Assembly (NCBI GenBank): GCA_963662175.1
Contig: OY759219.1
Location: 30,360,908 to 30,424,907, forward strand
Length of the DNA: 64,000 nucleotides
Source of the DNA: Aradus depressus
Taxonomy: Eukaryota > Arthropoda > Insecta > Hemiptera > Aradidae
Direction of reading: 5' to 3'
Shown piece by piece: positions 32,240 to 42,839 of this stretch (within the stretch, counting starts at the first letter, position 1; every line of letters begins with the position of its first letter). A model generated the notes under the pieces. It was given only the letters and a program-made list of their open reading frames with translations. It was not told where the DNA came from and did no database searches. The position numbers and the translations under genes are program-made.

Positions 32240-32760
32240 GGCAATGAACTTCGTATTTGGGGGACCTTTAAATGTGAAATTCCGTCGAAAACTCGATCTC
32301 GGATTTTTGCAAGATACTTCGCCGGGATCCATCATAGCTTTCATTATTGCAACTTACTACGAAAGCCGAGTAGTGTTCAAAATTCGATTCAATGAATTTT
32401 AGATCGGTTAATTATTCATTGACCTTAGTTAGTGACTTATTAGGAACGGAAGAGAGAGGTTAATTGATCTAAACCAGAGCCCACCTTATACCCTATGGAA
32501 AACTTCCGTGCTGCTCCAACCTGCCTTAGCATGTTTACAGATAACAGACGGACAGAAATTTTATTTTCTCGACTATACGAAGTATAGGAGAAATGAAAAG
32601 AAATACATTGCCTTAATTACCGACTTTTTTTTTAAAAATATTTTTTGGAATCTGAAATTTGCAATGAAAAACATAAAATTGTGGCGAAACGCATCGAATT
32701 TCTGACGGTGCACATGAAGTTTTATACTCCGTATGGCTGCGGAAGTAAAACTGCAGGGAA
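32240..32760. repeat. family A fragments
   Basis: Inverted or partial start motifs at 32250-32330 (GAAATTCCGTCGAAAACTCG), and 32569-32590 (CGACTATACGAAGTATAGGA) opposed to 32700-32735 (TTTCTGACGGTGCACATGAA). The last two face each other, like an inverted pair. Confidence 0.5.
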
Positions 32761-33121
32761 TGGCAAACATAAACATCAGATTTATTTATTACAGGTAATA
32801 AACATGTAACCTCATAAATACAACTTTAAAGAGACATTAAAAATAAAAATATAAAAGTACACATTCCTCAGAGAGTGGAGTTAACTTATTTAAAAAAGTG
32901 ATTTATTCATTAGACCGCAAGATGGTATTGTAAAGGCACAGTTAGGGGTCCTTAGAGAGCACTGTTATAAAAACGGTGTGAAGAGCAAACATATGGTGAC
33001 AAGAAAGTGGACAGCCTGTGTTTTAGCGTTTCAAAATTGTAAATAAAGTTTGAGTTGGGGTCGTTTGATACTTTGTCAGATATGGGGGTGGGTGAGGACA
33101 CAAAATATACATCTAGATCAG
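32761..33121. other. unassigned DNA
   Basis: Nothing recognised beyond AT-rich stretches. Confidence 0.4.
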
Positions 33122-33280
33122 ATGGACTTGAAAAATAAAATAAAACTTGTTTATTTAATATATTGTCTAATTTCACTAACTATATATACATGGGAGTACT
33201 TTCGGTATTTCTACCATCCTCAGCCAAAAGCATAAGAGATAAGACTGATAAACAAGTTTTATTTTATTTTTCAAGTCCAT
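33122..33280. repeat. perfect 33-bp inverted repeat
   Basis: ATGGACTTGAAAAATAAAAT (33122-33154 arm) is matched exactly by its reverse complement at 33248-33280. The loop is 93 bp (TATACATGGGAGTACTTTCG inside). Similar in design to 12817-12937. A small foldback transposon or a dsRNA-forming hairpin. Confidence 0.85.
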
Positions 33281-33329
33281 TTGAATTATTTCACAATATC
33301 TCTGCAATAATGTCAGTTTTCATTTAGAT

Positions 33330-34049
33330 CAGAGGTGGCCAACCCAAATGATCTTGCGGACCACTCTGGAAATGCATTATAGTCCTGCGGGCCGCATATA
33401 AAATTATTTAGCTTTTATGACTCATGCCCGGGCTTTAACTACGTGGTCATATCACCTACTACCAGAGTGCTCTTTCGTCACTCTGGTGAACATGAGCCCG
33501 ACTCTACTGTAGGAGTCCTAAATTTTGCCTACCCTAAATTTTTATTCACCTAGGGCAGGGGTCTTTAACGAGTACCTGATATCGTGCAGGCTCGGGACCA
33601 TCGCTTATCCCATTCGAAGAACGGCGTGCTTAAGTTTACTTTACCTCCCAGGTAAAATAAACTAAGGGCCTCGGTCGGGTTACGAACCCACGCTCTTGAG
33701 CTCAGTCAAGCACGCATACCGTTGATCTACCGGCGCCCTCTATAAAATTATATATCCCCATATTAGTCACTACAAACATTTTTCAGAGTGAAAATTTAAA
33801 ACATAATGAATTATTATTATTCATACATATAAACATAGATAATATAATAATGATAATAATGAAATGATCTAATAATAATATAATTTATTTAATTAGTGAG
33901 ATATTTGTTCCACAACTTTTTCACTTAGTTCAGTCGATCTCAATGCGTATATTTGCACATGTTTTGTGCAAAAACATATTTTGTAAAATTGTGATGAATC
34001 TCGCGGGTCGTAAAATTATTCAAGGCGGGCAGTGGGTTGGGCACTCCTG
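33330..34049. mobile_element. hAT-like MITE carrying a SINE
   Basis: Left end CAGAGGTGGCCAACCC (33330) pairs with the inverted right end CAGGAGTGCCCAACCC (to 34049). Subterminal GCGGGCCGCAT (33388) and GCGGGTCGTAAA (34002) blocks are typical of hAT MITEs with a GGCCCGCGGGCC-like core. Candidate 8-bp flanks ATTTAGAT and ATCTAGGA match only 5 of 8. The SINE at 33408-33740 is nested inside. The right ~30 bp became part of the satellite unit downstream. Confidence 0.7.
33408..33740 (-). repeat. tRNA-derived SINE with 11-bp target duplication
   Basis: Flanked by TATAAAATTAT at 33397-33407 and 33741-33751. Minus-oriented, complete from TTTATGACTCATGCCCGGGC to GATCTACCGGCGCCC. It lacks the AACCT tail. 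Inserted into the hAT MITE, so it is younger than it. Confidence 0.92.
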
Positions 34050-35112
34050 ATCTAGGACAGCGAACACTTATTCAAGGCGGGCAGTGGGTTGGGCACTCCT
34101 GATCTAGGACAGCGAACACATATTCAAGGCGGGCAGTGGGTTGGGCACTCCTGATCTAGGACAGCGAACACATATTCAAGGCGGGCAGTGGGTTGGGCAC
34201 TCCTGATCTAGGACAGCGAACACATATTCAAGGCGGGCAGTGGGTTGGGCACTCCTGATCTAGGACAGCGAACACTTATTCAAGGCGGGCAGTGGGTTGG
34301 GCACTCCTGATCTAGGACAGCGAACACTTATTCAAGGCGGGCAGTGGGTTGGGCACTCCTGATCTAGGACAGCGAACACTTATTCAAGGCGGGCAGTGGG
34401 TTGGGCACTCCTGATCTAGGACAGCGAACACTTATTCAAGGCGGGCAGTGGGTTGGGCACTCCTGATCTAGGACAGCGAACACTTATTCAAGGCGGGCAG
34501 TGGGTTGGGCACTCCTGATCTAGGACAGCGAACACTTATTCAAGGCGGGCAGTGGGTTGGGCACTCCTGATCTAGGACAGCGAACACATATTCAAGGCGG
34601 GCAGTGGGTTGGGCACTCCTGATCTAGGACAGCGAACACTTATTCAAGGCGGGCAGTGGGTTGGGCACTCCTGATCTAGGACAGCGAACACTTATTCAAG
34701 GCGGGCAGTGGGTTGGGCACTCCTGATCTAGGACAGCGAACACTTATTCAAGGCGGGCAGTGGGTTGGGCACTCCTGATCTAGGACAGCGAACACTTATT
34801 CAAGGCGGGCAGTGGGTTGGGCACTCCTGATCTAGGACAGCGAACACTTATTCAAGGCGGGCAGTGGGTTGGGCACTCCTGATCTAGGACAGCGAACACT
34901 TATTCAAGGCGGGCAGTGGGTTGGGCACTCCTGATCTAGGACAGCGAACACTTATTCAAGGCGGGCAGTGGGTTGGGCACTCCTGATCTAGGACAGCGAA
35001 CACTTATTCAAGGCGGGCAGTGGGTTGGGCACTCCTGATCTAGGACAGCGAACACTTATTCAAGGCGGGCAGTGGGTTGGGCACTCCTGATCTAGGACAG
35101 CGAACACTTATT
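34021..35112. repeat. 52-bp satellite, 21 units
   Basis: Unit CAAGGCGGGCAGTGGGTTGG + GCACTCCTGATCTAGGACAG + CGAACACTTATT. Starts step exactly by 52 bp from 34021 to 35061. Only one site varies: CACTTATT in most units, CACATATT in units 2, 3, 4 and 11. The first ~30 bp of each unit is the 3' end of the hAT MITE, the rest its right flank. The array arose by duplication across the transposon boundary and recent homogenisation. Confidence 0.97.
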
Positions 35113-35340
35113 TGGCCATTTTCATTTAATACTTTAATTTCAAAAATAATTTTATTAGTATACTCCATTGTTTGAAGCTTATTACGTGCGATATTCGGGA
35201 TCTTACTCTCCGCACTTCATTTGCTGCTAGAACTTTACTTACCTCTGTTATCTCTAACATTAGCGAAAAAATATATATAACAAAAAATACGTGATGTCGC
35301 CATAACTGGACTTTGTTCTTAGTTATACCAACTCCTTTTT
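35113..35340. other. unassigned DNA
   Basis: Spacer after the satellite. Resembles the pre-hairpin flank of the 35.38-kb element; otherwise nothing recognised. Confidence 0.35.
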
Positions 35341-35640
35341 TACAGATCACTCTCCCTTTCTTAAAATTTCATACTGGCGTTACTGGGTATAAGAAAGTAT
35401 TCTTAGAGTGTCTTTCTTATACTCAGTAATGCTAGTATGAATTGAATTGTAGAGGGGGGGCTGGAAATTTAATAAGGATCATTTTTGGTACGGAACAATT
35501 TTCCGATAGGACTGAACGTTTACGCATAAATCAAGCAAACGTAAAAAAAAACGACTTTTAAAACAATATTTTAAGACAGTTTACCGGCTTGTATCCCTCA
35601 AATCGAGCGACCTTCGAAAAAACGTATTTTTATAAAATGT
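35341..35640. repeat. hairpin repeat, copy 2, with shared downstream block
   Basis: TGGCGTTACTGGGTATAAGA and TCTTTCTTATACTCAGTAAT form a hairpin at 35372-35437 with a ~9-nt loop. Downstream AATCAAGCAAACGT (35530) also follows copy 3 (39748), so the repeat extends beyond the hairpin. Confidence 0.65.
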
Positions 35641-36374
35641 CCCTTTCAGTTTTCTCTATCTTTATTTGAAAAAAAATTTTGAATAAGTTTTACCTAAATA
35701 TAATCGATATCTTGTAGAACTGAGGTCCCGAAGTGAAGTGGTCTTGTTTTACTTCTGATTTTGGCCAAAATATAATCAGATCTAAGTTAGCATGTCATGT
35801 GTTATATCTTCGTTTCAAATTTCAAGTTTATAGGTATAGTCGTTATTGCGTTAGAGCCAAAGTTTCAATCGCAGACATCATAGTGCTTATGGTGGGCTGA
35901 ACATTGGAGAAGCGGACTACAGACAACACCGGATACTTAGGTCTAAGGGAGTCAGACCACTGCTGAGTTGGTCTGACCTGGTGAAAGATGTGATGAACTG
36001 ACGACCGGTAGCTATGGATCTTCAGTGTCAGCAACGGAGACAGAGAATAGTCTCTGGAAGTTTGTGACGTTAATTATTAATTGAGCATTTTCAAGGATAA
36101 CTAATCATTTTTTTATATTTTCAAATCCTATTTGGTAGGTAATCCTGTTTGCGACGGCCGCTAAGACTGTCCGAGTGGGAATTACAGGCCACCGACTTCG
36201 GATGATGGAAGTTAGTAATTGCAAAGTTTCACAGAACCTCAAAGCTGTAAGCCATAAGTCCCAGATAAGCTTCATTAATGATGGCCTCTGTAGTTTGTTT
36301 CTCTTAGTTGGGACCATCCTCACTACTTCCCTCTGAAAGATTCTCTGGATTGATTCTTCTTTAGCAGAGTTCGC
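35641..36374. other. unassigned DNA
   Basis: TGATTTTGGCCAAAATATAATC and CTTCGTTTCAAATTTCAAG resemble parts of an unclassified repeat family. A 90-codon minus frame at 36105-36377 has no family I recognise. Confidence 0.35.
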
Positions 36375-36690
36375 CAAAATACGAAGTAGAGGGGAAATTA
36401 TGAAATCGATCAGGAATCGATGTTGGGTTTCACTGATGTGTCAAGTTTTCCGAACTTCCATAAAATCGGTGAATCATTTCGCTCTCTCTTCAAAACCAAT
36501 TCTCCGGACACTTCAGGGACTTCTGAATCCTCATACAAATTTTGTGTCGATACTTTCATTACATCGACATTTCATTATGATACTTTTATTATATGGGCAA
36601 TTAATATATTTTCCGCTTCCCAAACCTTCCTCTATCCCGATTTGGCTTCAAATAACTCCTTGCAGATTTCCAGAAGTCCCTGTCTAACAC
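36375..36690. repeat. family A, opposed partial copies
   Basis: Plus start ACGAAGTAGAGGGGAAATTA to GTCAAGTTTTCCGAAC, then an inverted part (GAATCCTCATACAAATTTTG, TCGATACTTTCATTACATCG). Confidence 0.6.
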
Positions 36691-36800
36691 AACAAAATAA
36701 ACTTTTAATTTTAAAAAGACACTTTGAATATAGGTTATACCAACATTTTCACCATAACAGCTTTCGTAGATTTGCTTATTGTGTATTTTTTTATACAGTT

Positions 36801-37129
36801 AGGTTAGGTTTTAAGACTCATGCCCGGGCTTTAACTACGAGGTCATATCACCTACTACCAGAGCGTTCTTTCGTCACTATGGTGGACATGAGCCCGACTC
36901 TACTGTGGGAGTCCTAAATTTTACCTACCCTAAATTTTTATTCACCTGGGGTAGCGGTCTTTAACGAGTACCTGACATCGTACAGGCTCGGGACCATCGC
37001 TTAACGTCCCATCCGAAGGACGGCGTGCTTAAGTTAATTTTACCACGCAGATAAAATAAACTAAGGGCCTCGGTCAGGTTTTGAACCCACGATCTTGAGC
37101 TCAGAAGACAAGCACGCATACCGGCGTCC
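36801..37129 (-). repeat. tRNA-derived SINE with 12-bp target duplication
   Basis: Perfect flanking repeats TTTTATACAGTT at 36789-36800 and 37130-37141. AGGTTAGGTT tail on the plus strand, complete body, but the head is shortened: the D-arm and A box side (GAGCTACC region) is deleted, leaving GCATACCGGCGTCC. The long plus frame that starts before it simply reads through the SINE. Confidence 0.93.
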
Positions 37130-37199
37130 TTTTATACAGTTGGACGATGTTCTTCGTCTATGTGTGCGATACGGAATCATGAACAGACTGATTCGCTAA

Positions 37200-37665
37200 A
37201 ATTACTTATTTCAAACGAACATACGACCAATATGGACATACGGACTAGAACTATTGGGCTCAAGCAAGAGTTCCAACATCAACAGAATACAAACTTTTCA
37301 GTCAAAAGTCCTACGACAAATTGTCAATGCTCCCTTTTATATCACCAACAATGTTCTACACAAAGACTTCAACATTCCTTATGTCCTAGACCTAATCCAA
37401 CTCCGCCTCAAGAAATTCCATTCCAAGTTGAATACCCATCCCAATCCTATCGCTCAGCGCATGTCCTTTCAGTCCCATCCCGACAACCCTCCACGCCGCC
37501 TAAGACGACGCTGGCCTCGCTATCTTCTTTGAATAAATAACGAGGCTGTCTAAGGGAGTGTCATCACTGGCTGACTTCTCCCATCAATTATACATTTTTA
37601 TTTCCGGTTCACTTCTACCCATTGTATATTTTGTACAGATTGTAGAATAAAAAAATAAATAAAAA
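37200..37665 (+). pseudogene. jockey-like LINE 3' end
   Basis: The plus strand reads IWTYGLELLGSSKSSN, then IQTFQSKVLRQIVNAPFY and VLHKDFNIPYVLDLI, and ends in RRLRRRWPRYLL before a stop near 37535. This is the jockey-clade RT C-terminus: the IW-x-YG-x-E/Q-LWG motif, QSK-LR-x2-NAP, and the H-x-DL/FNIP-x-V block. The 3' UTR follows, ending in AATAAAAAAATAAATAAAAA near 37646-37665. 5'-truncated, as most LINE copies are. The same family's 3' end recurs at 49290-49640. A different subfamily from 1075-1450. Confidence 0.85.
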
Positions 37666-38070
37666 CTCCATTTAAAATAAATAAATATTCAATTGAACCT
37701 AAAAAAAAAAAATTTACTCTCAGAAACACAAAGATATGACACTATTTTAAATTTATTTTATTAATTTTTTTCGCAATGCGAACGCACATTTTTATTCAAT
37801 TATTTGTTTGTTTCAGTTTTCGTCGGATGAAAGTTCGGAGAGGCAGTGTTTGAGGGGTTCCGACTGCAAAATGGTGAGTGGAGAACACACATATTCAGTA
37901 GAAGATTAATTGCGTTTTAATTAAGAGTGAACAATGGTTCTGGAGTGAACACGTGAAATTAGGAGACGAGGGCTGGGGGGAGGAGGAAGGGTAAATTAAT
38001 AAAGACATGGCAGGCTCTTGACAGTAACTTTGTTAGGACAACCTCTCAGCACTCACCCAGAGCAACTCTC
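37666..38070. other. unassigned DNA
   Basis: No gene recognised; includes GAGGACGAGGGCTGGGGGG-like G-rich sequence near 37965-37985. Confidence 0.35.
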
Positions 38071-39300
38071 TTAGAGGGGCTTCAGGGATTTGAACCATGG
38101 TCTTTTTCATGATTTTAGATTAGCTGTGCTGTAACGCAAAGCGGACTTATATCGTCTTGAAGTGTCCATTCGCAGTAGACATGGACAAGCATTTGACATC
38201 TCTGCTTTGTTGGCTATCACTTAGAGGAGCTTCAGGGATTATAACCATGGTCTTTTTCAGGATTTTAGATTAGCTGTGCTGTAACGCAAAGCGGACTTAT
38301 ATCGTCTTGGAGCGTCCATTCGCACTAGACATGGACAAGCATTTGACATCTCTGCTTTGTTGGCTATCACTTAGAGGAGCTTCAGGGATTATAACCATGG
38401 TCTTTTTCAGGGTTTTAGATTAGCTGTGCTGTAACGCAAAGCGGACTTATATCGTCTTGGAGCGTCCATTCGCAGTAGACATGGACAAGCATTTGACATC
38501 TCTGCTTTGTTGGCTATCTCTTAGAGGAGCTTCAGGGATTTGAACCATGACCTTTTTCAGGATCTTAGATTAGCTGTGCTGTAACGCAAAGCGGGCTTAT
38601 ATCGTCTTGAAGCATCCATTCGCAGTAGACATGGACAAGCATTTGACATCTTTGCTTTGTTATCTCTTAGAGGAGCTTAATTTGAACTCATGATTACAGG
38701 ATTACTGCGATTCCTCGATTAGCTGTGCTGGTGGCCTTTTCCAGGATTACTGCATCTCTGCATTACGCAAAGCGAGTTTATTTCATTTTGAGATGTCCAT
38801 TCACAGCAGACCTGGACAAACTCTTGACATATCTGCTTTGCTAGCTATCTCAGAGAAGAGCTTCAGGGATTCGAACCCTGATTTTTTCGAGTTGTAACGG
38901 CATCTCCTAGATTAGCTGTGCTAGTACGGCAAAGCGAGTTTATATCGTCTTGATGAAGCGTCCATTCGCAGTAGACATAGACAAACTTTAGACATCTCTG
39001 CTTTGCTAGCTATCTCTGGGAGGAGCTTCAGGGATTATAACCGTGCCCTATTCCAGGATTACAGAGATCAGCTGCCCTAATACGCAAAGCGGGTTCATCA
39101 CGCTTTGATGCGTCCATTCGCAGCAGACATGGTCGTGAAGCTTTTGACATCTCTGCTTTACTAATTCTCTCATAGGTGCAACAGAGACTCGTCATTTGCA
39201 GTACTTCTGTCATCCCTGGATTAGTTGCACAAGTATCCAAGGAGTGTTCTTTGCGCCTTGAAGACATTTCATAATATTCCAGTGCTCAGCTAGAATACCC
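38071..39300. repeat. tandem array of ~150-bp units with T-arm-like motif
   Basis: Units start at TTAGAGGAGCTTCAGGGATT (38071, 38221, 38371, 38521, 38668) with periods of 150, 150, 150 and 147 bp, followed by about three more diverged units (near 38850, 39015 and 39170). Recurrent parts: AGATTAGCTGTGCTGTAACG, CAAAGCGGACTTATATCGTC, CCATTCGCAGTAGACATGGA. In the unit near 38870 the minus strand contains CAGGGTTCGAATCCCTG, an intact T-arm-like hairpin. Units 2-4 are closest to each other. No gene. Confidence 0.92.
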
Positions 39301-39547
39301 TGATGATCAAATAAAATATTGTTGTAATACTCACCTTGTGGTTATTACTCATAATAGCATTTTTATTATTTAATATTCCATAAAAACAATTCTGACCTCA
39401 CGATTTTTATGATTATATTTTATTCTTTTACAAATGTTTTTTATTTAAATTATTCTACATTTTGTATATCTTTGTAGTTGAATGGATATTATAGCCTGGA
39501 AGGAATAGCGACATGTAGAACACTATTTGGAAAGCAAAAAAAAAAAA
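39301..39547. other. unassigned AT-rich DNA
   Basis: Nothing recognised; A-tract at 39536-39549. Confidence 0.4.
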
Positions 39548-39549
39548 AA

Positions 39550-39850
39550 TCACACACCTCTCTAAAAGTCATTGCTGGTATGAGAAAGTAATGTGTTGGT
39601 ATCTGCTTCTGAGACTTTCTTATATCCAGTCAATGCCAATTAGGAATGAATTTGAGTGGGACTCAATTGGTACTCGTACAATGGAAATTTAATGATGTAC
39701 ATTTTTTGTAAGGATTAATTTTTATGTAGGATTAATCGTTTCGCGTAAATCAAGCAAACGTTTTAAAAAGTGGATACCGTGATGTCATTTTGAGATTATT
39801 TTTAGCATGTATCTCGCGAAAAATCATGGCGAAAAGGGTGAACACGCGTT
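39550..39850. repeat. hairpin repeat, copy 3
   Basis: ATTGCTGGTATGAGAAAGTA and GACTTTCTTATATCCAGTCA form the hairpin. Downstream TGGAAATTTAATGATG and CGTAAATCAAGCAAACGT match the sequence after copy 2 (35464-35542). Confidence 0.6.
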
Positions 39851-40115
39851 CAGAGGACCTTGCAACGTGAAATAGGAGGATAGAAGAAACAATTGTGCGC
39901 TCGATGCACGTAGCTCCTAGTATCTGTAAGCGCATGCAAGGATGTCCTAGGGAGAGCCGATAAGAAGCCAGAAGTAGGAAGCGGTGCGGGGGAGGGAGGT
40001 CCTTGACCATAGAAGGTGAAGGCCTTATCGAGGAGGCGGGGGATCAGGTGGTGTCAGAAGGTCGGGGAGAAAGTGGAACTAACCGAGACCTATTAAAGTG
40101 TAAAACTGGACTCGG
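39851..40115. other. unassigned GC-richer DNA
   Basis: Open plus frame from 40003 leads into the minisatellite. No family recognised; minus frame of 86 codons (39750-40010) likewise. Confidence 0.35.
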
Positions 40116-40412
40116 CAGGTACATGCCCACTACAACTACTCGACTCCAACTCTACCTGCTACCCCACTACTCGGCTCCAAATCTACAAGCTACACCACCA
40201 CTCGTCTCCAGCTCTACTTGCTACACCACCACTCGGCTCCAGCTCTTCTTGCTACACCACCACTCGGCTCCAGTTCTACTTGCTACACAACCACTCGGCT
40301 TCAACTCTACCTGCTACACCACCACTCGGCTCCAGTTCTACTTGCTACACCACCACTCGGCTCCAGCTCTACCTGCTACACCACCACTCTGCTCCATCTC
40401 TATCTGCTACAT
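40116..40412. repeat. 31-bp minisatellite, about nine units
   Basis: Unit CTACACCACCACTCGGCTCC + AGCTCTACTTG, with period 31 bp (e.g. 40221, 40252, 40283). Because 31 is not a multiple of three, each unit reads in a new frame, so the apparent proteins here are artefacts with a 31-residue period. Confidence 0.93.
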
Positions 40413-40479
40413 GAGCTGGTAAAACTGTTCTGAACTCTAGAGATGCCTTCTTCTAGTACATTGACCCCACAGATTTTAT

Positions 40480-40525
40480 ATTTGGTGTGCCGGCTTTCGA
40501 GGTTGCTTCATCAAGCTGTCAACAC
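40480..40525 (-). repeat. CTGATGA-motif fragment, inverted
   Basis: TGTGCCGGCTTTCGAGGTTG then CTTCATCAAGC is the inverse of the TGATGA...GGCAACCTCGAAAGCCGGC motif at 9639 and 19221. The rest of the foldback element is not seen here. Confidence 0.5.
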
Positions 40526-40596
40526 AAAAAACCCATCATTTAGTCAAGGTATAAACATTCTGAGGGCTTAAATACATTTTTCAAGACACTCCCTCT

Positions 40597-40617
40597 CCCC
40601 CCCCCCCCCCCCCCCCC
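40597..40617. repeat. poly(C) tract
   Basis: 21 consecutive C. Other long G or C tracts occur at 45398, 47847 and 63846. Confidence 0.95.
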
Positions 40618-41980
40618 TTAATTAAACATAATTTATGGATGGCCCCTAACAGAGAATAAAGTTTTCAAACATTTCTGATGTCTCATGGCCTACATAAGAT
40701 TTTAAAACGATGTTCTACTCAATATTCAGTTCAAAACTCATGTTAGCAGCGCCTTGCTTCTTCCCCAACAATAGAGATTACAGAGATTACAATAGAGATT
40801 ACAACATACGAAATTAGATTTGCTACGTTTTTAACATTAACCTCGAAAAGTCTTGGTCCGTCGGTATCGTTGAAAATTTGGAGATGTTACGTTACCTACT
40901 TTTGAACCGGGCTTAAGGGCTATCTATTATAGGTTATATATTCTGTTGCGGACCTTTTTTTTCATAGAACTTTTTATTACCAACAATTTTCCATACTTCA
41001 TTTTAATATTATACCTTCAACGGTTTGGTTTAGGCAGTACATGCAATACATGACGCACGGAATGCCGTTTCTCCTCCGACTTGCTTCACATTTACCATCA
41101 CTAGTCAACTCCTTTTTGATAAAGCCTGAATATGTACTCGTGTATTCCTTGTCCACCAGAAAGTTATCCCTACGGTGAAAGAATTATCCAAATCTATATA
41201 GTTTTCGAGAGTACCTCAAATATACTAACCTGTTTTTATATATTAGTATATAATTTTCGAGTCAAATGCTTTTTTAGTGCCTCAAATTTGGTTATAATCA
41301 CTTGAATCTTTTGTGCCATTATTCCTGTTTCTAATATCCTTTTCCTGTCAAAAAATAAATTTTTTAGAGGCATACAAAAAAAAAATTTGAGTGGAATCTC
41401 ACGCCTGAAGCATTAGCTATTATGTTTTATTACATAAACGTCTTAAATAAGAATAAATAATTAAATAAATGACTACTTCTGTAAATGGTTATCATGGGCT
41501 TTTCATTATAATTTATTAGGTGATTTGTAGGTAGCATATAGGCCGATTAAATAATAAAATTATACAGCTGTCTGTCGAATCAAAAATATGAGATCTAAAA
41601 AAAAAGACATAATCTCAAAAATTATTTTCTGTTTTCATGTTAACAATTACGCAATTTATTTTATTAATATTTATATATATTTTTGTTATAAAGATAAACT
41701 GAAGTTAAATAAACTATTAAAATGTGGATTAGGACAGTCCAGATTAGCGTTTTATTAAGATAACGGGCAGTTTGTCCTATCGTATAAAAAATATCTAAGT
41801 ATCAAAATCTTAATTTATGAGGTTTTATGTGATGTAAGTTGTAAATTTAGTTACTTTGTTGCCTACGAATTGGTATTATGTCTACTGTCAGTATCACACA
41901 TTTTGGAGAGAATCGAATAGGTTTTAGGTGTCTACTTGAGGCAATGGGCTCAATACTCAGGCAAACAGAAGCGATATAGA
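40618..41980. other. unassigned AT-rich DNA, about 1.4 kb
   Basis: The longest stretch without a recognised repeat. No open frame of note. A direct duplication AGAGATTACA is at 40778-40804. It may hold old repeats beyond recognition. Confidence 0.45.
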
Positions 41981-42325
41981 GGGCGCCGGTAGCTCAGTGG
42001 TATGCGTGCTTGTCTTCTGAGCTCAAGATCGTGGGTTCGAAACCCGATCGAGGCCCTTAGTTTATTTTATCTGGGAGTTAAAATAAACTGAAGCACGCCG
42101 TCCTTCGGATGGGATGTTAAGCGATGGTCCCGACCCTGTACTATGTCAGGTACTCGTTAAAGACCCCTGTCCTAGGTAAATAAAAATTTAGGGTAGGCAA
42201 AATTTAGGATTCCCATAGTAGAGTCGGGCTCATGTCCACCAGAGTGACGAAAGAGCGCTCTGGTAATAGGCGATATGACCTCATAGTTAAAGCCCGAGCA
42301 TGAGTCATAAAACCTAACCTAACCT
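41981..42325 (+). repeat. tRNA-derived SINE, full length
   Basis: GGGCGCCGGTAGCTCAGTGG, B box GGGTTCGAAACCC, hairpin block, complete body and the tail AAAACCTAACCTAACCT. One of the best preserved copies; a flanking duplication is not clear in the AT-rich flanks. Confidence 0.95.
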
Positions 42326-42839
42326 ATATGTAGATATTTATATTTATATATATTATTTTTACCGATCTTCAACTGCTTACAACTATAACCCATCCGTTTC
42401 CTCCGGAGCGAATCGTTTTGCAACAGACAATCCATTTTATGTATCCCTTTCTGTTTTATTGTATAATAAATTTTGCCTGCTGTATCCAAGAGGTTCATAA
42501 ATAAAATAAATGATCCTCATAAATGGTTAATTAAAATACCTTATACTCATATTATGTTCGGAACTTACCTCACTATAAGATAGTGCCTTCTATATGTTGC
42601 AACTCACTGCACCACTGTACTCATATCTTCTCTTTTATGCAGTTTTATTGCAAAATTACATTCATATAATTTTTCTGTAATAATTACATTATTATAGTAC
42701 TATAATTATTAGTCGGATAATTAACACCTATTGTAAAAAGCAATCAAAACTTTCATATTGGGATGGATTTAGGTACTCGATTTCGAATCTCTGTATCAAA
42801 ATGGAGATGGGAGATTCATTTTTCTTAATTTTACATTCC
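42326..42839. other. unassigned AT-rich DNA
   Basis: No gene or named repeat recognised. Confidence 0.4.

Noticed and set aside
34021..35112. Could the 52-bp array be a CRISPR array?
   Set aside because: There are no unique spacers; whole units are identical head to tail. The DNA is eukaryotic.
36420..36917. 165-codon plus-strand open frame, the second longest in the window
   Set aside because: Its first half is inverted family A and its second half reads through a minus-oriented SINE, crossing the target duplication. It cannot be an old gene.
38071..39300. Could the ~150-bp array be a 5S rRNA or tRNA gene cluster?
   Set aside because: Units lack the 5S internal control region, and only one shows an intact T-arm. 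Most units have a decayed T-arm.
40003..40422. 139-codon open frame
   Set aside because: Most of it is the 31-bp minisatellite read in shifting frames, which gives an artificial 31-residue period.
41981..42055. Possible functional tRNA gene (A and B boxes, T-arm)
   Set aside because: It is the head of a dispersed SINE with a fixed ~270-bp body after it; the acceptor stem does not close as in a true tRNA and many copies share the same flanking body.
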